Shown: positions 1 to 8,893 of the stretch, piece by piece
How the letters are laid out: every line of letters starts with the position of its first letter
Position numbering within the stretch: position 1 is the stretch's first letter
NCBI GenBank assembly: GCA_013002305.1
Contig: JABDKG010000025.1
Span: 44,297 to 108,296 of the forward strand
DNA from: Hellea sp.
GTDB taxonomy: Bacteria; Pseudomonadota; Alphaproteobacteria; Caulobacterales; Maricaulaceae
Direction of reading: 5' to 3'
DNA length: 64,000 bases
Position numbers and translations under genes: made by a program
The notes under the pieces: model-generated
Seen by the model: only the letters and a program-made list of their open reading frames with translations
What the model was told of the DNA's origin: nothing
Database searches by the model: none

Positions 1-312
1 TTTGCCGTGGTAGGCACAATTTATCGCGGCGAACCGCGCCTTGTCAGGCTGTTCGGTGTACCCGTGGACGCTGGATTTAGTGAACACATGGTCTATATCC
101 GTAACGAAGACAAACCTGGCTTTATCGGCGCGCTCGGATCAATACTCGGCGAAAATAAAGTCAATATTGCGACCTTTAGTTTGGGCCGTATGGATGACGG
201 AACACCGGAAGCGGTGTGTCTGGTCTCAGTGGACTCACCAATTAGTGAAAACATTGCCAATGAAATTCGCGCTGTTGATCAAGTCAAACGAGTCAATGTG
301 ATCGCGCTTTAA
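1..312 (+). CDS. serA: D-3-phosphoglycerate dehydrogenase, C-terminal part (cut by window start)
   Basis: This is the last 103 codons of a gene that begins before the window; the frame is open from base 1 to a TAA at 310-312. The residues form the end of the intervening domain plus a C-terminal ACT domain, with the typical stretch KPGFIGALGSILGENKVNIA followed by FSLGRMDDG and a VKRVNVIAL ending. In the serine pathway SerA oxidises 3-phosphoglycerate, and in the long form the ACT domain binds the feedback effector serine. The catalytic and NAD-binding domains lie outside the window, so the assignment rests on the ACT tail, which matches the long SerA type closely. A hairpin follows the stop codon. 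Confidence 0.88.
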   Translation, partial: FAVVGTIYRGEPRLVRLFGVPVDAGFSEHMVYIRNEDKPGFIGALGSILGENKVNIATFSLGRMDDGTPEAVCLVSVDSPISENIANEIRAVDQVKRVNVIAL

Positions 313-327
313 TGCCAGCGGACTATT

Positions 328-351
328 AGGAGCGCGGGGCGAGGCGCTCCT
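328..351 (+). terminator. Hairpin after serA
   Basis: A perfect 8-bp stem (AGGAGCGC / GCGCTCCT) with an 8-base loop starts 16 bases after the serA stop. No T run follows, so it is either a weak or Rho-assisted terminator or an mRNA 3' end stabiliser. Confidence 0.45.
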
Positions 352-387
352 GATGGTCACTCGTGTAAACAAAGTTCGGATTTGTAT

Positions 388-894
388 CTAGGAAATGTTT
401 GGCAGACATGAGTTTCGGTGCTCTTTGGCATAAGCCATGGATGTCCAGGCTTCGAAATCCTCTTCATTCTTCGGAACCGGGCTGTCTGCGGAAAAATGAT
501 AATAACAATTGTCAGATTTGAAGACGTAGAAGCAATATCGGCCGACGACTTTGCCCGGGGCATTGTAGCTGTAGCACAATTGATCTTTGCGGACCGTATA
601 AACGCCCATGGTTTTAAATGATCCATAAACGCTGCGATGTTCATAGTCTGAAGTCGCGTTATCATAGTGATATTCGGTAAAGGTGTCCGGGGCGATATCA
701 TTGGCGATATCTTCGGCATAGGAAGCGTAGACACCTTCCATGGTCTTATTCAGATAAGCGTCCATAATGGCCTCGCCTTTTAATTGGCTAAAGCCATATA
801 TCGTGTTGGTTTCTCCGGTCTCACCAACGTCGGCAAGAGATGTTGACCCGTAAAACAAAAATCCCATTATTATCACGGCCGAAAATTTCGTCAT
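388..894 (-). CDS. Putative exported protein of unknown function
   Basis: The product has 168 residues and I do not recognise its family. The first 21 residues form a signal peptide (MTKFSAVIIMGFLFYGSTSLA, likely cleaved after SLA). The mature part is acidic and rich in Tyr, with four Cys (in LCYSY, GRYCFYV, SDNCYYH and NSCLP) that could form disulfides in the periplasm. Codon use resembles the neighbours. It is transcribed alone, convergent with serA and divergent from the next gene. The regular signal peptide and Cys pattern support a real secreted protein, but no function can be given. Confidence 0.6.
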   Translation of the reverse strand: MTKFSAVIIMGFLFYGSTSLADVGETGETNTIYGFSQLKGEAIMDAYLNKTMEGVYASYAEDIANDIAPDTFTEYHYDNATSDYEHRSVYGSFKTMGVYTVRKDQLCYSYNAPGKVVGRYCFYVFKSDNCYYHFSADSPVPKNEEDFEAWTSMAYAKEHRNSCLPNIS

Positions 895-1021
895 ACAGCA
901 AATCCTATCGTGTTCTTGCTTCTAGGTCATATCACATAACGCCCAATTATCTATTTCCGATTACAGCGCTAAAGACAAAGAAATTAGATATGAAAAGCGC
1001 CGCGCCGTGTTAGAGAGCGAT

Positions 1022-1345
1022 ATGACACCCGATCCTGAAAACAGTAAACCCGGTACAGGCCGTCACCGCTTTCGCCGTTATCACAAGGCGCAAGCCAGAC
1101 GCCGCAAGGCTGAGCTCGAGCAGGACCGGTTCTCCCGCGCGGTTTTTTCGGTTGCAGGTGTGGCTGCCGCGATCGCCATTGGACTTGGCGTATTGGCCAC
1201 TCAAGGCCCAACAATCGATAAGGAAGCGGCGGCTAATCTAACCGATCCTTGGATCGGCCCTGCCTCGCGTATGGAAGTATTTGGACTGGGCTTCATTGCG
1301 ATAATTGCAGTTCTGTTCTTATGGCGTATTCGCAAGAGGAAATAG
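1022..1345 (+). CDS. Small membrane protein of unknown function, two TM segments
   Basis: The start chosen is the ATG at 1022, preceded by GAGAG at good spacing; a GTG at 1007 is a weaker alternative. The 107-residue product has a basic N-terminus (RHRFRRYHKAQARRRKAE), a hydrophobic segment near residues 40-58 (VFSVAGVAAAIAIGLGVLA), a short loop, and a second segment near 84-101 ending in a basic tail WRIRKRK. The topology suggests an inner-membrane protein with both ends in the cytoplasm. It sits about 110 bp upstream of asd on the same strand. No family was recognised. Confidence 0.6.
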   Translation: MTPDPENSKPGTGRHRFRRYHKAQARRRKAELEQDRFSRAVFSVAGVAAAIAIGLGVLATQGPTIDKEAAANLTDPWIGPASRMEVFGLGFIAIIAVLFLWRIRKRK

Positions 1346-1453
1346 GATGGAAAACGGCACAAAATGCCTTCAATCCTATAGACTCGCAATACAATTTCGC
1401 CTATTGGCAGCGCTCGCAATTTAGACGCAAAATTTTTCTAATCGGAGGCCAAT

Positions 1454-2482
1454 ATGGGAATATCTTTCGCAATCGTCGGGGCGACCGGCAATGTCGGGAC
1501 AGAGATGCTCACGATCTTGGCCGAGAGCGATCTGGATGTCGGCAAAGTCTATGCTGTTGCATCGCGCCGCTCGGTCGGCCGCGAAGTCAGTTTTGGCGAT
1601 AATACGCTTAAATGCGTTGACCTCGAGACCTTTGATTTCTCCAAAGTTGATATTGCGCTGATGAGCGCAGGCGGAGATGTGTCCAAGAAATGGTCACCGA
1701 AAATAGCGGCCGCCGGCGCTATAGTGATCGATAATAGCTCGGCTTGGCGGATGGATCCGGATGTGCCTTTGGTGGTCCCGGAAGTGAACGCAGACGCCGT
1801 CGCGGGCTATGTCAAAAAAGGCATTATCGCCAATCCAAACTGCTCGACCATTCAGATGGTTGTGGCGCTCAAGCCGCTCCATGACCGCGCCAAAATAAAG
1901 CGCGTTGTCGTCTCGACTTATCAGTCGGTTTCGGGCGGCGGCAAAAAGAATATGGATGAGCTTTGGCTTCAGACCAAGGGCATCTATTCCAATGACGAGC
2001 TCAAGCCCCATAACTTTACCAAACAGATCGCTTTTAATGTCATCCCGCATATTGATGTGTTTATGGACGGCGGCGACACCAAAGAAGAGTGGAAGATGAA
2101 GGCCGAGACCATGAAAATTCTCGACCCGCGAGTGAAAGTCACGGCGACCTGCGTTCGCGTCCCGACTTTCGTTGGTCATGCCGAGGCGCTTAATATTGAA
2201 TTTGAAAACGAATTATCCGCCGACGATGCGCGCGCCCTGCTACGCGAAAGCCCGGGTCTGATGGTCGTCGATAAACAGGAAGACGGCGGCTATGTCACAC
2301 CGATTGAATGTGTCGGCGAGTTTGCAACATTTGTCTCGCGTATCCGCGAAGACAGCACGCAGGACAATACGCTCAATATGTGGGTTGTATCGGATAATCT
2401 GCGCAAAGGCGCGGCGCTTAATACGGTGCAGATTGCCGAATGTTTGGTCAATCGCGGACTGCTCAAGCAAAAGGCCGCCTAA
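1454..2482 (+). CDS. asd: Aspartate-semialdehyde dehydrogenase
   Basis: The enzyme reduces L-aspartyl-4-phosphate to aspartate semialdehyde with NADPH, the branch-point step towards lysine/diaminopimelate, threonine and methionine. The 342-residue product has the N-terminal Rossmann motif GATGNVG (residues 9-15), the active-site segment NPNCST with the nucleophile at Cys130, and the family stretch STYQSVSGGGKKNMDEL. Length is normal for the family. A strong GGAGG lies 7 bases before the ATG. The stop codon overlaps the end of the convergent sulfotransferase-like gene by 4 bases. Confidence 0.96.
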   Translation: MGISFAIVGATGNVGTEMLTILAESDLDVGKVYAVASRRSVGREVSFGDNTLKCVDLETFDFSKVDIALMSAGGDVSKKWSPKIAAAGAIVIDNSSAWRMDPDVPLVVPEVNADAVAGYVKKGIIANPNCSTIQMVVALKPLHDRAKIKRVVVSTYQSVSGGGKKNMDELWLQTKGIYSNDELKPHNFTKQIAFNVIPHIDVFMDGGDTKEEWKMKAETMKILDPRVKVTATCVRVPTFVGHAEALNIEFENELSADDARALLRESPGLMVVDKQEDGGYVTPIECVGEFATFVSRIREDSTQDNTLNMWVVSDNLRKGAALNTVQIAECLVNRGLLKQKAA

Positions 2483-3492
2483 ACTTTACTTGGCTCTTGT
2501 CTAGCTCTGGCCTGTTCCATTTCAATCAGCACGCCGCATAGTCTTAGGATCTGGTCAGGCGACAATTGATCGGTCAATTTTCCGCGCGATGGTTTCAGCC
2601 GCTGCGGGTTTTCAAACAGCTGTGCACGGTCAAAATATCGCCGCGCGGTTTTCTGATTGTGCGGTTTAAAGTGCTGGCGAACCCTTTTAAGATTGTCAGC
2701 GCTATATAGAGATTGTGTCGTATCCAGCCTTTCCGATCTCAAAAAATCCGTAATGATCGCCAAAACATTTTCGGTCTTTAAAGAACCGAGGTCTTTGGCG
2801 TTTCGTAAATGTTCCGCGAAAGGGTGTTCCAATAGCTTACGAGCCAGTTCAAATGACAGACCTGAATATGATATGTTTGCCCGGTCCTGAGCCTTGAATT
2901 CGGAAAAATCTGAAATGCTGCAAATCTTCAAGAGCTGAAACAGCAGATCGTCGGTAGAAGGGTCATAAATTTTAATGTGAAGGTTTGCTTTGCCAAAAAC
3001 CTGTTCAAATACGGAAAGCCATTCATCATATTTCAAAAATTTATTCTCTTTTAACGCCCATGGAATCCACTCATTAAAATTATTCCTGAGATTGATAAAT
3101 TGAGTTTTTGTCTTCCACAAAGATTGCAAAAGTTCTTCTTGCGGTCGAAGGTAGGCAATTATTCTTATAGTGAACAGATCAGCAAAGGCACGCTTAAGTC
3201 TATGAAGGGGTGTTGCTGAGTTGATCGCGTCAAATGTTTCTGAACTCAAAATCATATGATTGTTTGACGCTCTGGCATATTGAACCAAGTCATTTAGGCC
3301 TCCAACTTTGGGATCAAGATTTCCTTTTAGGTCCCTGACCAAGCCATGCTGACCATTAAATGAAAATGCGACATCAGGATAATCAAACCCCTTGATTTGG
3401 AGCGCATTCCTGTTCAAAACCAATCCGCGCTGAATCGTTGATGACCCGGTCTTATGGGGCCCGACATGGATGTAGAGTTTACGCTTTGCCAT
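2479..3492 (-). CDS. Sulfotransferase-like protein, copy 1
   Basis: The ATG at 3492 is taken as start because it matches the N-terminus of the upstream paralogue (MAKRK-), giving 337 residues and a 14-base overlap with that gene. The segment HVGPHKTGSSTIQRG near residue 8 has the P-loop-like 5'-phosphosulfate-binding pattern of PAPS-dependent sulfotransferases. A second conserved block is RPQEELLQSLWKT, and a third near the end is PHNQKTARRYFDR. Sulfotransferases move sulfate from PAPS to sugars, lipids or peptides; the acceptor here is unknown. The neighbouring sugar and glycosyltransferase genes suggest an envelope glycan. The fold assignment is moderate because only the nucleotide-binding motif is diagnostic. 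Confidence 0.7.
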   Translation of the reverse strand: MAKRKLYIHVGPHKTGSSTIQRGLVLNRNALQIKGFDYPDVAFSFNGQHGLVRDLKGNLDPKVGGLNDLVQYARASNNHMILSSETFDAINSATPLHRLKRAFADLFTIRIIAYLRPQEELLQSLWKTKTQFINLRNNFNEWIPWALKENKFLKYDEWLSVFEQVFGKANLHIKIYDPSTDDLLFQLLKICSISDFSEFKAQDRANISYSGLSFELARKLLEHPFAEHLRNAKDLGSLKTENVLAIITDFLRSERLDTTQSLYSADNLKRVRQHFKPHNQKTARRYFDRAQLFENPQRLKPSRGKLTDQLSPDQILRLCGVLIEMEQARARQEPSKV

Positions 3493-4534
3493 GGGTTCTA
3501 TTCTTGGCCTTGCGGGCAATTTCCTTACGCGTACGCTGTTGTTCCATTTCTATGACAGCGCCGCCAATGCGCAGCGCCTGTTGATTGGTCAATTGATCGA
3601 TCAGCTTCCCCGGTGCCGGCTTGAGTTTGCGCTCGCCAAGGAATAATCGATTGCGGCCAAAGAAAGATTTGGCAATATTCTGATTATGCGGCCTGAATTT
3701 CTGCCGAACCAAATTCAGCATTTTCCGCGAATAGCAGGAATAGGTTAGATCAAGTTTTTCTTCTTCAGCAATTTTTTTGACGATCCGCGCAACATTGGCA
3801 TAGCTGCTTTTCTGAACCGGAATTTTCCCGTCGCCATCACGTCGCCGATAGATATAAGGATTAATATAGAACCGACGCACGATCTCAAATGTCAGGCTGG
3901 GCAGGGAGACATTTTCACGCTGTGGAAGTTCAAAGCCTGAAAAATCTGACAGGCCACAAAGTTTCAAAAAGGAAAATAAAAGGTCATCACTTTTGGGGTC
4001 GTAAATAGTGAAATGAACATTGTCTGGGCCGAGCGCCTCAACCAATATTTTCAGCCAATCATCATAGCATAAAAACTGCCATTTCTCGAGCGCTTGCGGG
4101 AGCCATTGATCAAAATCTTCCAATACGCCGTCAAAGCGGACTTCGGTTTTCCACAATGATTGTAAGAGCTCTTCCTGCGGTCTCAAATATCCTATGACGT
4201 GGATGTCAAAATCATCGGTCATGGCCTCTCTAAGTTTGAGAAACGGTTCCACCGTCATGATATTATCAAAAGTTTCCGAGCTTAGAATGATGTCGCCAGT
4301 GCTATTCTGGGCAAATTCTTTAAGCTCATTAAGACCGCCTAAGATCGGCGCGAATTTGTCCATTCCCGCGAGTTCAAAGACGATATTATGATGCCCGTCG
4401 AAGACAAATCCGACTTCCGGGTAATGATAGCCTAAATTTTCAAGCTGTTGCCGATTGGCCAGTAAGCCGCGCTGAATACTGGTCGTGCCGGTTTTGTGCG
4501 GCCCGACATGTAAGAAAATTTTGCGTTTTGCCAC
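3479..4534 (-). CDS. Sulfotransferase-like protein, copy 2
   Basis: The 351-residue product is a tandem paralogue of the downstream gene: both open with MAKRK, carry HVGPHKTGTTSIQRG/HKTGSSTIQRG near residue 8, share IGYLRPQEELLQSLWKT (here residues near 115-131) and end with a PHNQ-FxGR/FDR block. The start is GTG at 4534, 2 bases after the phoD stop, so the three genes look like one transcript. The motif suggests PAPS binding and sulfate transfer in the cytoplasm. A basic, Arg/Lys-rich tail (KEIARKAKNRTHGKA) is absent from copy 1. The acceptor cannot be deduced. Confidence 0.7.
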   Translation of the reverse strand: MAKRKIFLHVGPHKTGTTSIQRGLLANRQQLENLGYHYPEVGFVFDGHHNIVFELAGMDKFAPILGGLNELKEFAQNSTGDIILSSETFDNIMTVEPFLKLREAMTDDFDIHVIGYLRPQEELLQSLWKTEVRFDGVLEDFDQWLPQALEKWQFLCYDDWLKILVEALGPDNVHFTIYDPKSDDLLFSFLKLCGLSDFSGFELPQRENVSLPSLTFEIVRRFYINPYIYRRRDGDGKIPVQKSSYANVARIVKKIAEEEKLDLTYSCYSRKMLNLVRQKFRPHNQNIAKSFFGRNRLFLGERKLKPAPGKLIDQLTNQQALRIGGAVIEMEQQRTRKEIARKAKNRTHGKA

Positions 4535-4536
4535 GC

Positions 4537-6264
4537 TTAGACGAGTCCGCGAAACAATAATTGCTGGGTCGGCGTAAGGCCCTCTGCGGAGTCGAATTTG
4601 AGACTGTCGCCGGATGGTTTGATCTCAAACTCAGCGGCGCGAAAAGCCGTGTACTCCGGGCTATCAACACTATCGACCGCTATCATACGGGCTGTGGCTT
4701 TGGATGGAGTCAGCGTCAGGTCGACATAACCTTTGTATAGCGGATTGTAGTAACGAACGTCTCGGTTTTCTTTGTTGACCAGGAGCGCGAACTGTTCGGC
4801 GGGATCGCCGATAAAATCTCCGGATGTAATCGAAGAAACGGAAGTGGTTCCGATTTCAACACCCACATTCTCACCGTTGTCAGCGGTTATGTCGTTCGCC
4901 CAAAACTCATGCGAGTCGCCGGTTACGACCAACATATCTTCGACGCCTGTTCCCTTTAAAGCATTAAATAGACGTTCGCGGGCTGCCGGATAACCATCCC
5001 AACTATCCGGATACATTGGCAGGCGAAGCGGCGACATATCCCGTTTCAATCGAATGAATTCCTCGTTCTCGCCAAGTTTTTTTAAATCTTCATCCGTTAT
5101 ATGTGGCGTTGTATCCGGCGTACTCGTCCGGCTGAGCAGGACTTGGTTGACCAATAGCCGCCACGGCTTGCCATCTTTTTTGGATTGACCAAAAGTTTTG
5201 ACAAGCCAATCGACCTGAATTTTGCCCATCATTTCGCGGGCAGGATCAAACCATTTTTCAGCCTTGAATTTTTCCAGACCTTCCGGATCAAAAAGCTGTT
5301 CGGCAAAGGGCTCGAACTCGAAAGATTCACTCCGCGCCATAAGCCGAGTCTCTACCGCTGCTAGCGTTGCAAGTTCACCCCATTCAAAACTGCGAAATAA
5401 AAATTCCAAACCCGTACCGGGCTTGGGGTCTCGGACGGGCATCCATTCATAATAGGCCCGCATTGCAATTTCTTTGCGGGAATTCCAGTTGCCTTCGCCT
5501 TCTTGGTGATTTCCAGCGCCGTCCTTCCAGCTATCATTGCTGCTCTCATGATCATCCCAGATGGCGATCATGGGCATTTGCGCAGTGATGGCTTGAAGTG
5601 ACGGATCTGTCCGATATTGCCCGTGACGGGTGCGATAGTCTTGCAGGGTCAGGATCTCATGGCGGGGCTCATGAAGGCGGCCGGCCGCTGTCATGGCATC
5701 CGTGGCACCACCGATACCATATTCGTAGAGGTAATCGCCCAGATGCAGCAGCGCATCGAAACCGCCGTCGCGCGCTATATGATCATAGGGGTTAAAATAT
5801 CCATGCTGCCAATTGGCGCAGGAGACGACTGCAAAGCGGGCTTTATTGACCTTGCCATCGGGCAGGGTACGGGTTTTGCCTATTGGAGACGTGCCTTCTT
5901 GCGATTTAAACCGGTAATAGTACCAGCTATTAGGCGACAGACCATCAGCGTCGATTTTGACAGTCCAGTCTTTTGCAGGAGACGTCTGGACGTTTCCGGA
6001 AGAGACAATGTCATCGAAATTTTTATCATTGGAAACCTGCCATTCGACACTCGCGCTGTTCATATTGAGAGCTGGCGTTATCCGGGTCCAGATTATGACC
6101 CGGTCACTCAGAGGATCGCCGCTGGCAACGCCATGTTCAAAAGTGCCGTTGGCGCCGCTGCGTTCAGAGGAATTAAGTGTAGCGGGGCCTCTCGGTCTAC
6201 AGGCAGCAGCGCCTCCACCTATAAAAGCACCGAGGGCGGCCCGTCTGGAAATCTTGAAATCCAT
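4537..6264 (-). CDS. phoD: PhoD-family alkaline phosphatase/phosphodiesterase, Tat-exported
   Basis: The 575-residue product begins with a twin-arginine segment (KISRRAALGAFIGGGAAAC) that also ends in a lipobox-like GAAAC, so it may be a Tat-exported lipoprotein. The mature part matches PhoD: an N-terminal Fn3-like domain (HGVASGDPLSDRVIIWTRITP), then metal-binding blocks VVSCANWQHGYFNPYDHIA, HLGDYLYEYG, IWDDHESSND and VVTGDSHEFWANDI. The last four hold the Asp/His ligands for the Fe/Ca site. PhoD enzymes hydrolyse phosphomono- and diesters outside the cytoplasm, often under phosphate starvation. No clear Pho box was identified upstream. It is probably the first gene of a unit with the two sulfotransferase-like genes. 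Confidence 0.9.
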   Translation of the reverse strand: MDFKISRRAALGAFIGGGAAACRPRGPATLNSSERSGANGTFEHGVASGDPLSDRVIIWTRITPALNMNSASVEWQVSNDKNFDDIVSSGNVQTSPAKDWTVKIDADGLSPNSWYYYRFKSQEGTSPIGKTRTLPDGKVNKARFAVVSCANWQHGYFNPYDHIARDGGFDALLHLGDYLYEYGIGGATDAMTAAGRLHEPRHEILTLQDYRTRHGQYRTDPSLQAITAQMPMIAIWDDHESSNDSWKDGAGNHQEGEGNWNSRKEIAMRAYYEWMPVRDPKPGTGLEFLFRSFEWGELATLAAVETRLMARSESFEFEPFAEQLFDPEGLEKFKAEKWFDPAREMMGKIQVDWLVKTFGQSKKDGKPWRLLVNQVLLSRTSTPDTTPHITDEDLKKLGENEEFIRLKRDMSPLRLPMYPDSWDGYPAARERLFNALKGTGVEDMLVVTGDSHEFWANDITADNGENVGVEIGTTSVSSITSGDFIGDPAEQFALLVNKENRDVRYYNPLYKGYVDLTLTPSKATARMIAVDSVDSPEYTAFRAAEFEIKPSGDSLKFDSAEGLTPTQQLLFRGLV

Positions 6265-6317
6265 AATCGCTTTATAATCCGCTCGAATTAAAGGTAAAGG
6301 CTCCGCGTAAAGTTGGC

Positions 6318-7838
6318 CTAGATCTTTTGATCATACTCGCCAATTTCGTCATACTTGCCGAGGCGGGATTCAATTTCGCGAAACATTCCAATCTTATTGT
6401 CTTCAGAGGTTGGGCTTTCTACGACAACCACCAGATTAGGCGTGTTTGAGCTGGCGCGCACAAGCCCCCAAGTGCCGTCTTCAAGGACGACGCGGACACC
6501 ATTGACAGTCACAAGATCGCGGATTTCCATACCCATGATTTTGCCGCCGGATGCTTTTAAGTCCTCATACTCTTTGACAACCTGATCAACGACGCCGTAT
6601 TTTTCCTCGTCGGCGCAATAAGGCGACATGGTCGGCGAGCCATAGGTGGTCGGCAGATCACGGCGCAGGTCCGCCATAGTCTTAGAAGGATTTCGGTCAA
6701 GCATTTGCAAAATAGCAATAGCGGAAATGATGCCATCATCATATCCGCGGCCGATCGGCGAGTTAAAGAAATAATGTCCTGACTTTTCGAACCCGACCAG
6801 TGCGCCGATTTCTTTGGAACGGCGTTTTATGTATGAATGACCTGTTTTATAATAATCCGTCTTGGCACCGTTTTTAATCAAAACAGGATCTGTCATATAA
6901 AGCCCGGTTGATTTTACGTCGGCGACAAATTGTGTATTGGGATATAATTCCGACAGATCACGGGCCAGCATAACGCCAACCTTGTCGGCAAATATTTCTT
7001 CCCCTTCATTGTCGACGACACCGCAGCGATCTCCATCTCCGTCAAATCCAACGGCTATATCAGCGTCAAACTTTAAAACCGCATCGCGCATGGCGTGAAG
7101 CATTTTCAAGTCTTCAGGATTGGGGTTATAAGCGGGGAAAGTGTAGTCCAGATTGCAATTTATTGGGACGACTTCGGCGCCAATTTTATCTAAAACATGC
7201 GGCGCAAATGCGCCCGCGGTGCCGTTACCACAGGCCGCGACAACCTTGATTTTTTTCTTAAGCCGAATGTTTTTGCACAAATCTGCGAGATATAGGTCGC
7301 GCACCCCATCGACAAATTGATAGCGGCCGCCTGGTCGGGCTCTACTTTCTCCGCCCAAAACAATCTGCTTTAGCCGGCTCATCTCATCGGGACCAAAAGT
7401 GAGAGGCGCCTCAATTCCCATTTTAACGCCTGTCCAGCCATTATGGTTGTGACTGGCGGTGACCATCGCGACGCCGGGACAATCCAGCGCAAACTGCGCG
7501 AAATAAGCCATTGGCGATAATGCCAAGCCAATATCCAACACTTCTACACCTGCATTCATTAGGCCAACGATCAAGGCCTGCTTAATCGACAAGGAATAGT
7601 GACGAAAATCATGGCCAACGGCAATTTTTGGCTGAACACCGCGCTCATACATGAGCGTGCCGAGACCTTCCCCAAGTGCCTGAATCCCATAGAGATTGAT
7701 TTCGGGTTCTTTCTCATGCCCTGGAATACCGAACCACCAACGGGCATCATATTCGCGAAACCCGGTTGGTTTGACGACGGCGCGGTTTTCAAATTCCAGC
7801 GTGTTGGGCTTGATCCCGGCAGCAGGCTTTATTGACAT
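6318..7838 (-). CDS. Phosphomannomutase/phosphoglucomutase
   Basis: The enzyme interconverts hexose 6-phosphate and 1-phosphate, supplying mannose-1-P or glucose-1-P for polysaccharide and LPS precursors. The 506-residue product has the phosphoserine loop TASHNHNGW (Ser129), the Mg-binding loop FDGDGDRCGVV, the sugar-specificity loop GFEKSGHYFF and the C-terminal phosphate-binding segment RASSNTPNLVV. The substrate loop reads EKSGH rather than GEMSGH, and the protein is about 40 residues longer than typical AlgC, so substrate preference (Man or Glc) is left open. It stands between phoD and kdsD on the same strand with gaps of about 50 and 100 bp. Confidence 0.9.
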   Translation of the reverse strand: MSIKPAAGIKPNTLEFENRAVVKPTGFREYDARWWFGIPGHEKEPEINLYGIQALGEGLGTLMYERGVQPKIAVGHDFRHYSLSIKQALIVGLMNAGVEVLDIGLALSPMAYFAQFALDCPGVAMVTASHNHNGWTGVKMGIEAPLTFGPDEMSRLKQIVLGGESRARPGGRYQFVDGVRDLYLADLCKNIRLKKKIKVVAACGNGTAGAFAPHVLDKIGAEVVPINCNLDYTFPAYNPNPEDLKMLHAMRDAVLKFDADIAVGFDGDGDRCGVVDNEGEEIFADKVGVMLARDLSELYPNTQFVADVKSTGLYMTDPVLIKNGAKTDYYKTGHSYIKRRSKEIGALVGFEKSGHYFFNSPIGRGYDDGIISAIAILQMLDRNPSKTMADLRRDLPTTYGSPTMSPYCADEEKYGVVDQVVKEYEDLKASGGKIMGMEIRDLVTVNGVRVVLEDGTWGLVRASSNTPNLVVVVESPTSEDNKIGMFREIESRLGKYDEIGEYDQKI

Positions 7839-7939
7839 GTCGAACTTTCGATTTTCTGGCGATATTTGGTCGATGATTATCGCATAAGGTTTAATGAAAT
7901 GTGAGACCGGATTGGAGGTGTTTTAAATAATTATAGTTC

Positions 7940-8893
7940 TTACATCAATCCTGCGCGCAAGAAGTCGTGGAGATGAACAAGACCGATTGTTCTGCCGTCT
8001 TTCACGACAAACATTTGCATAATTTTTTGCGGACCGCCAGTCATCCGGCGCAATACATCGGCGGCTAACTCATCCGGGTCGGCCATACGGGGTTTAGAGG
8101 TCATAACGGCCTTGGGCGAAACATCCGGCATGAGCGCGATATTGCGCCTGACATCGCCGTCAGTAATTATACCTACAAATTTATCGCCTTGGGTAATGCC
8201 TGCGCAGCCAAACCCCTTATCGCTCATGAGCGCAAGAACTTCATCCATTGATGCGTCCTGATCAATCAGCGGCAATGCGCTGCCCCTATGCATCAGGTCG
8301 GAAACCGTCGCGAGCGACGCGCCGAGGGCGCCCCCAGGGTGATAGGTTTTAAAATCTTTGGCCGTAAATCCTTTGGCTTCAAGCAAGGCGACAGCGAGGC
8401 CATCACCCAGTGCCATTTGCAGAGTCGTTGATGTCGTCGGGGCGCTGGTTTCGCCGCAAGCTTCGGGCGCGTCTGGCAAAAGCAATAAATGATTAGCGGC
8501 CCGGCCAAGGGCGCTGTCGGCTTTGACAGTCATGCCGATTAGAGCGATTGAAAATCTGCGGCAATATCCGATAATATCAGCGAGTTCTGTGGTCTCGCCA
8601 GAGCGCGACAGGGCTATGACGGCGTCTTCCTTGCTAATCATTCCCATATCGCCATGGCTGGCCTCTGTCGGGTGGATATAGAGCGCTGGGCTGCCGGTAG
8701 AAGCGAGGGTGGCGGCTATTTTGCGCGCGACATGCCCGCTTTTACCGACGCCGGTCAGGACGATCTGGCCTTTAAGCGCTTTTAACACCTCGACGACCTC
8801 AGAAAACTCATCTGAAAGACTCTCAGAAAGCGCTTTGAGCGCGTCTGTTTCAATTGTTAAAACCCGGCGGGCGGCGGAAATGTGCTGGCTCAT
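7940..8893 (-). CDS. kdsD: Arabinose-5-phosphate isomerase (KpsF/GutQ family)
   Basis: KdsD converts ribulose-5-P to arabinose-5-P, the first committed step to Kdo, the inner sugar of LPS. The 317-residue product has an N-terminal SIS domain (GVGKSGHVARKIAATLASTGSPALYIHPTEASHGDMGMI, with SRSGETTEL) and two CBS domains in the last 120 residues (LMHRGSALPLIDQDAS and a second block ending GLVHLHDFLRAG). Length and order are standard for the family. The start overlaps the stop of the upstream glycosyltransferase by 4 bases, so the two are translationally coupled and likely serve the same envelope pathway. Confidence 0.93.
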   Translation of the reverse strand: MSQHISAARRVLTIETDALKALSESLSDEFSEVVEVLKALKGQIVLTGVGKSGHVARKIAATLASTGSPALYIHPTEASHGDMGMISKEDAVIALSRSGETTELADIIGYCRRFSIALIGMTVKADSALGRAANHLLLLPDAPEACGETSAPTTSTTLQMALGDGLAVALLEAKGFTAKDFKTYHPGGALGASLATVSDLMHRGSALPLIDQDASMDEVLALMSDKGFGCAGITQGDKFVGIITDGDVRRNIALMPDVSPKAVMTSKPRMADPDELAADVLRRMTGGPQKIMQMFVVKDGRTIGLVHLHDFLRAGLM

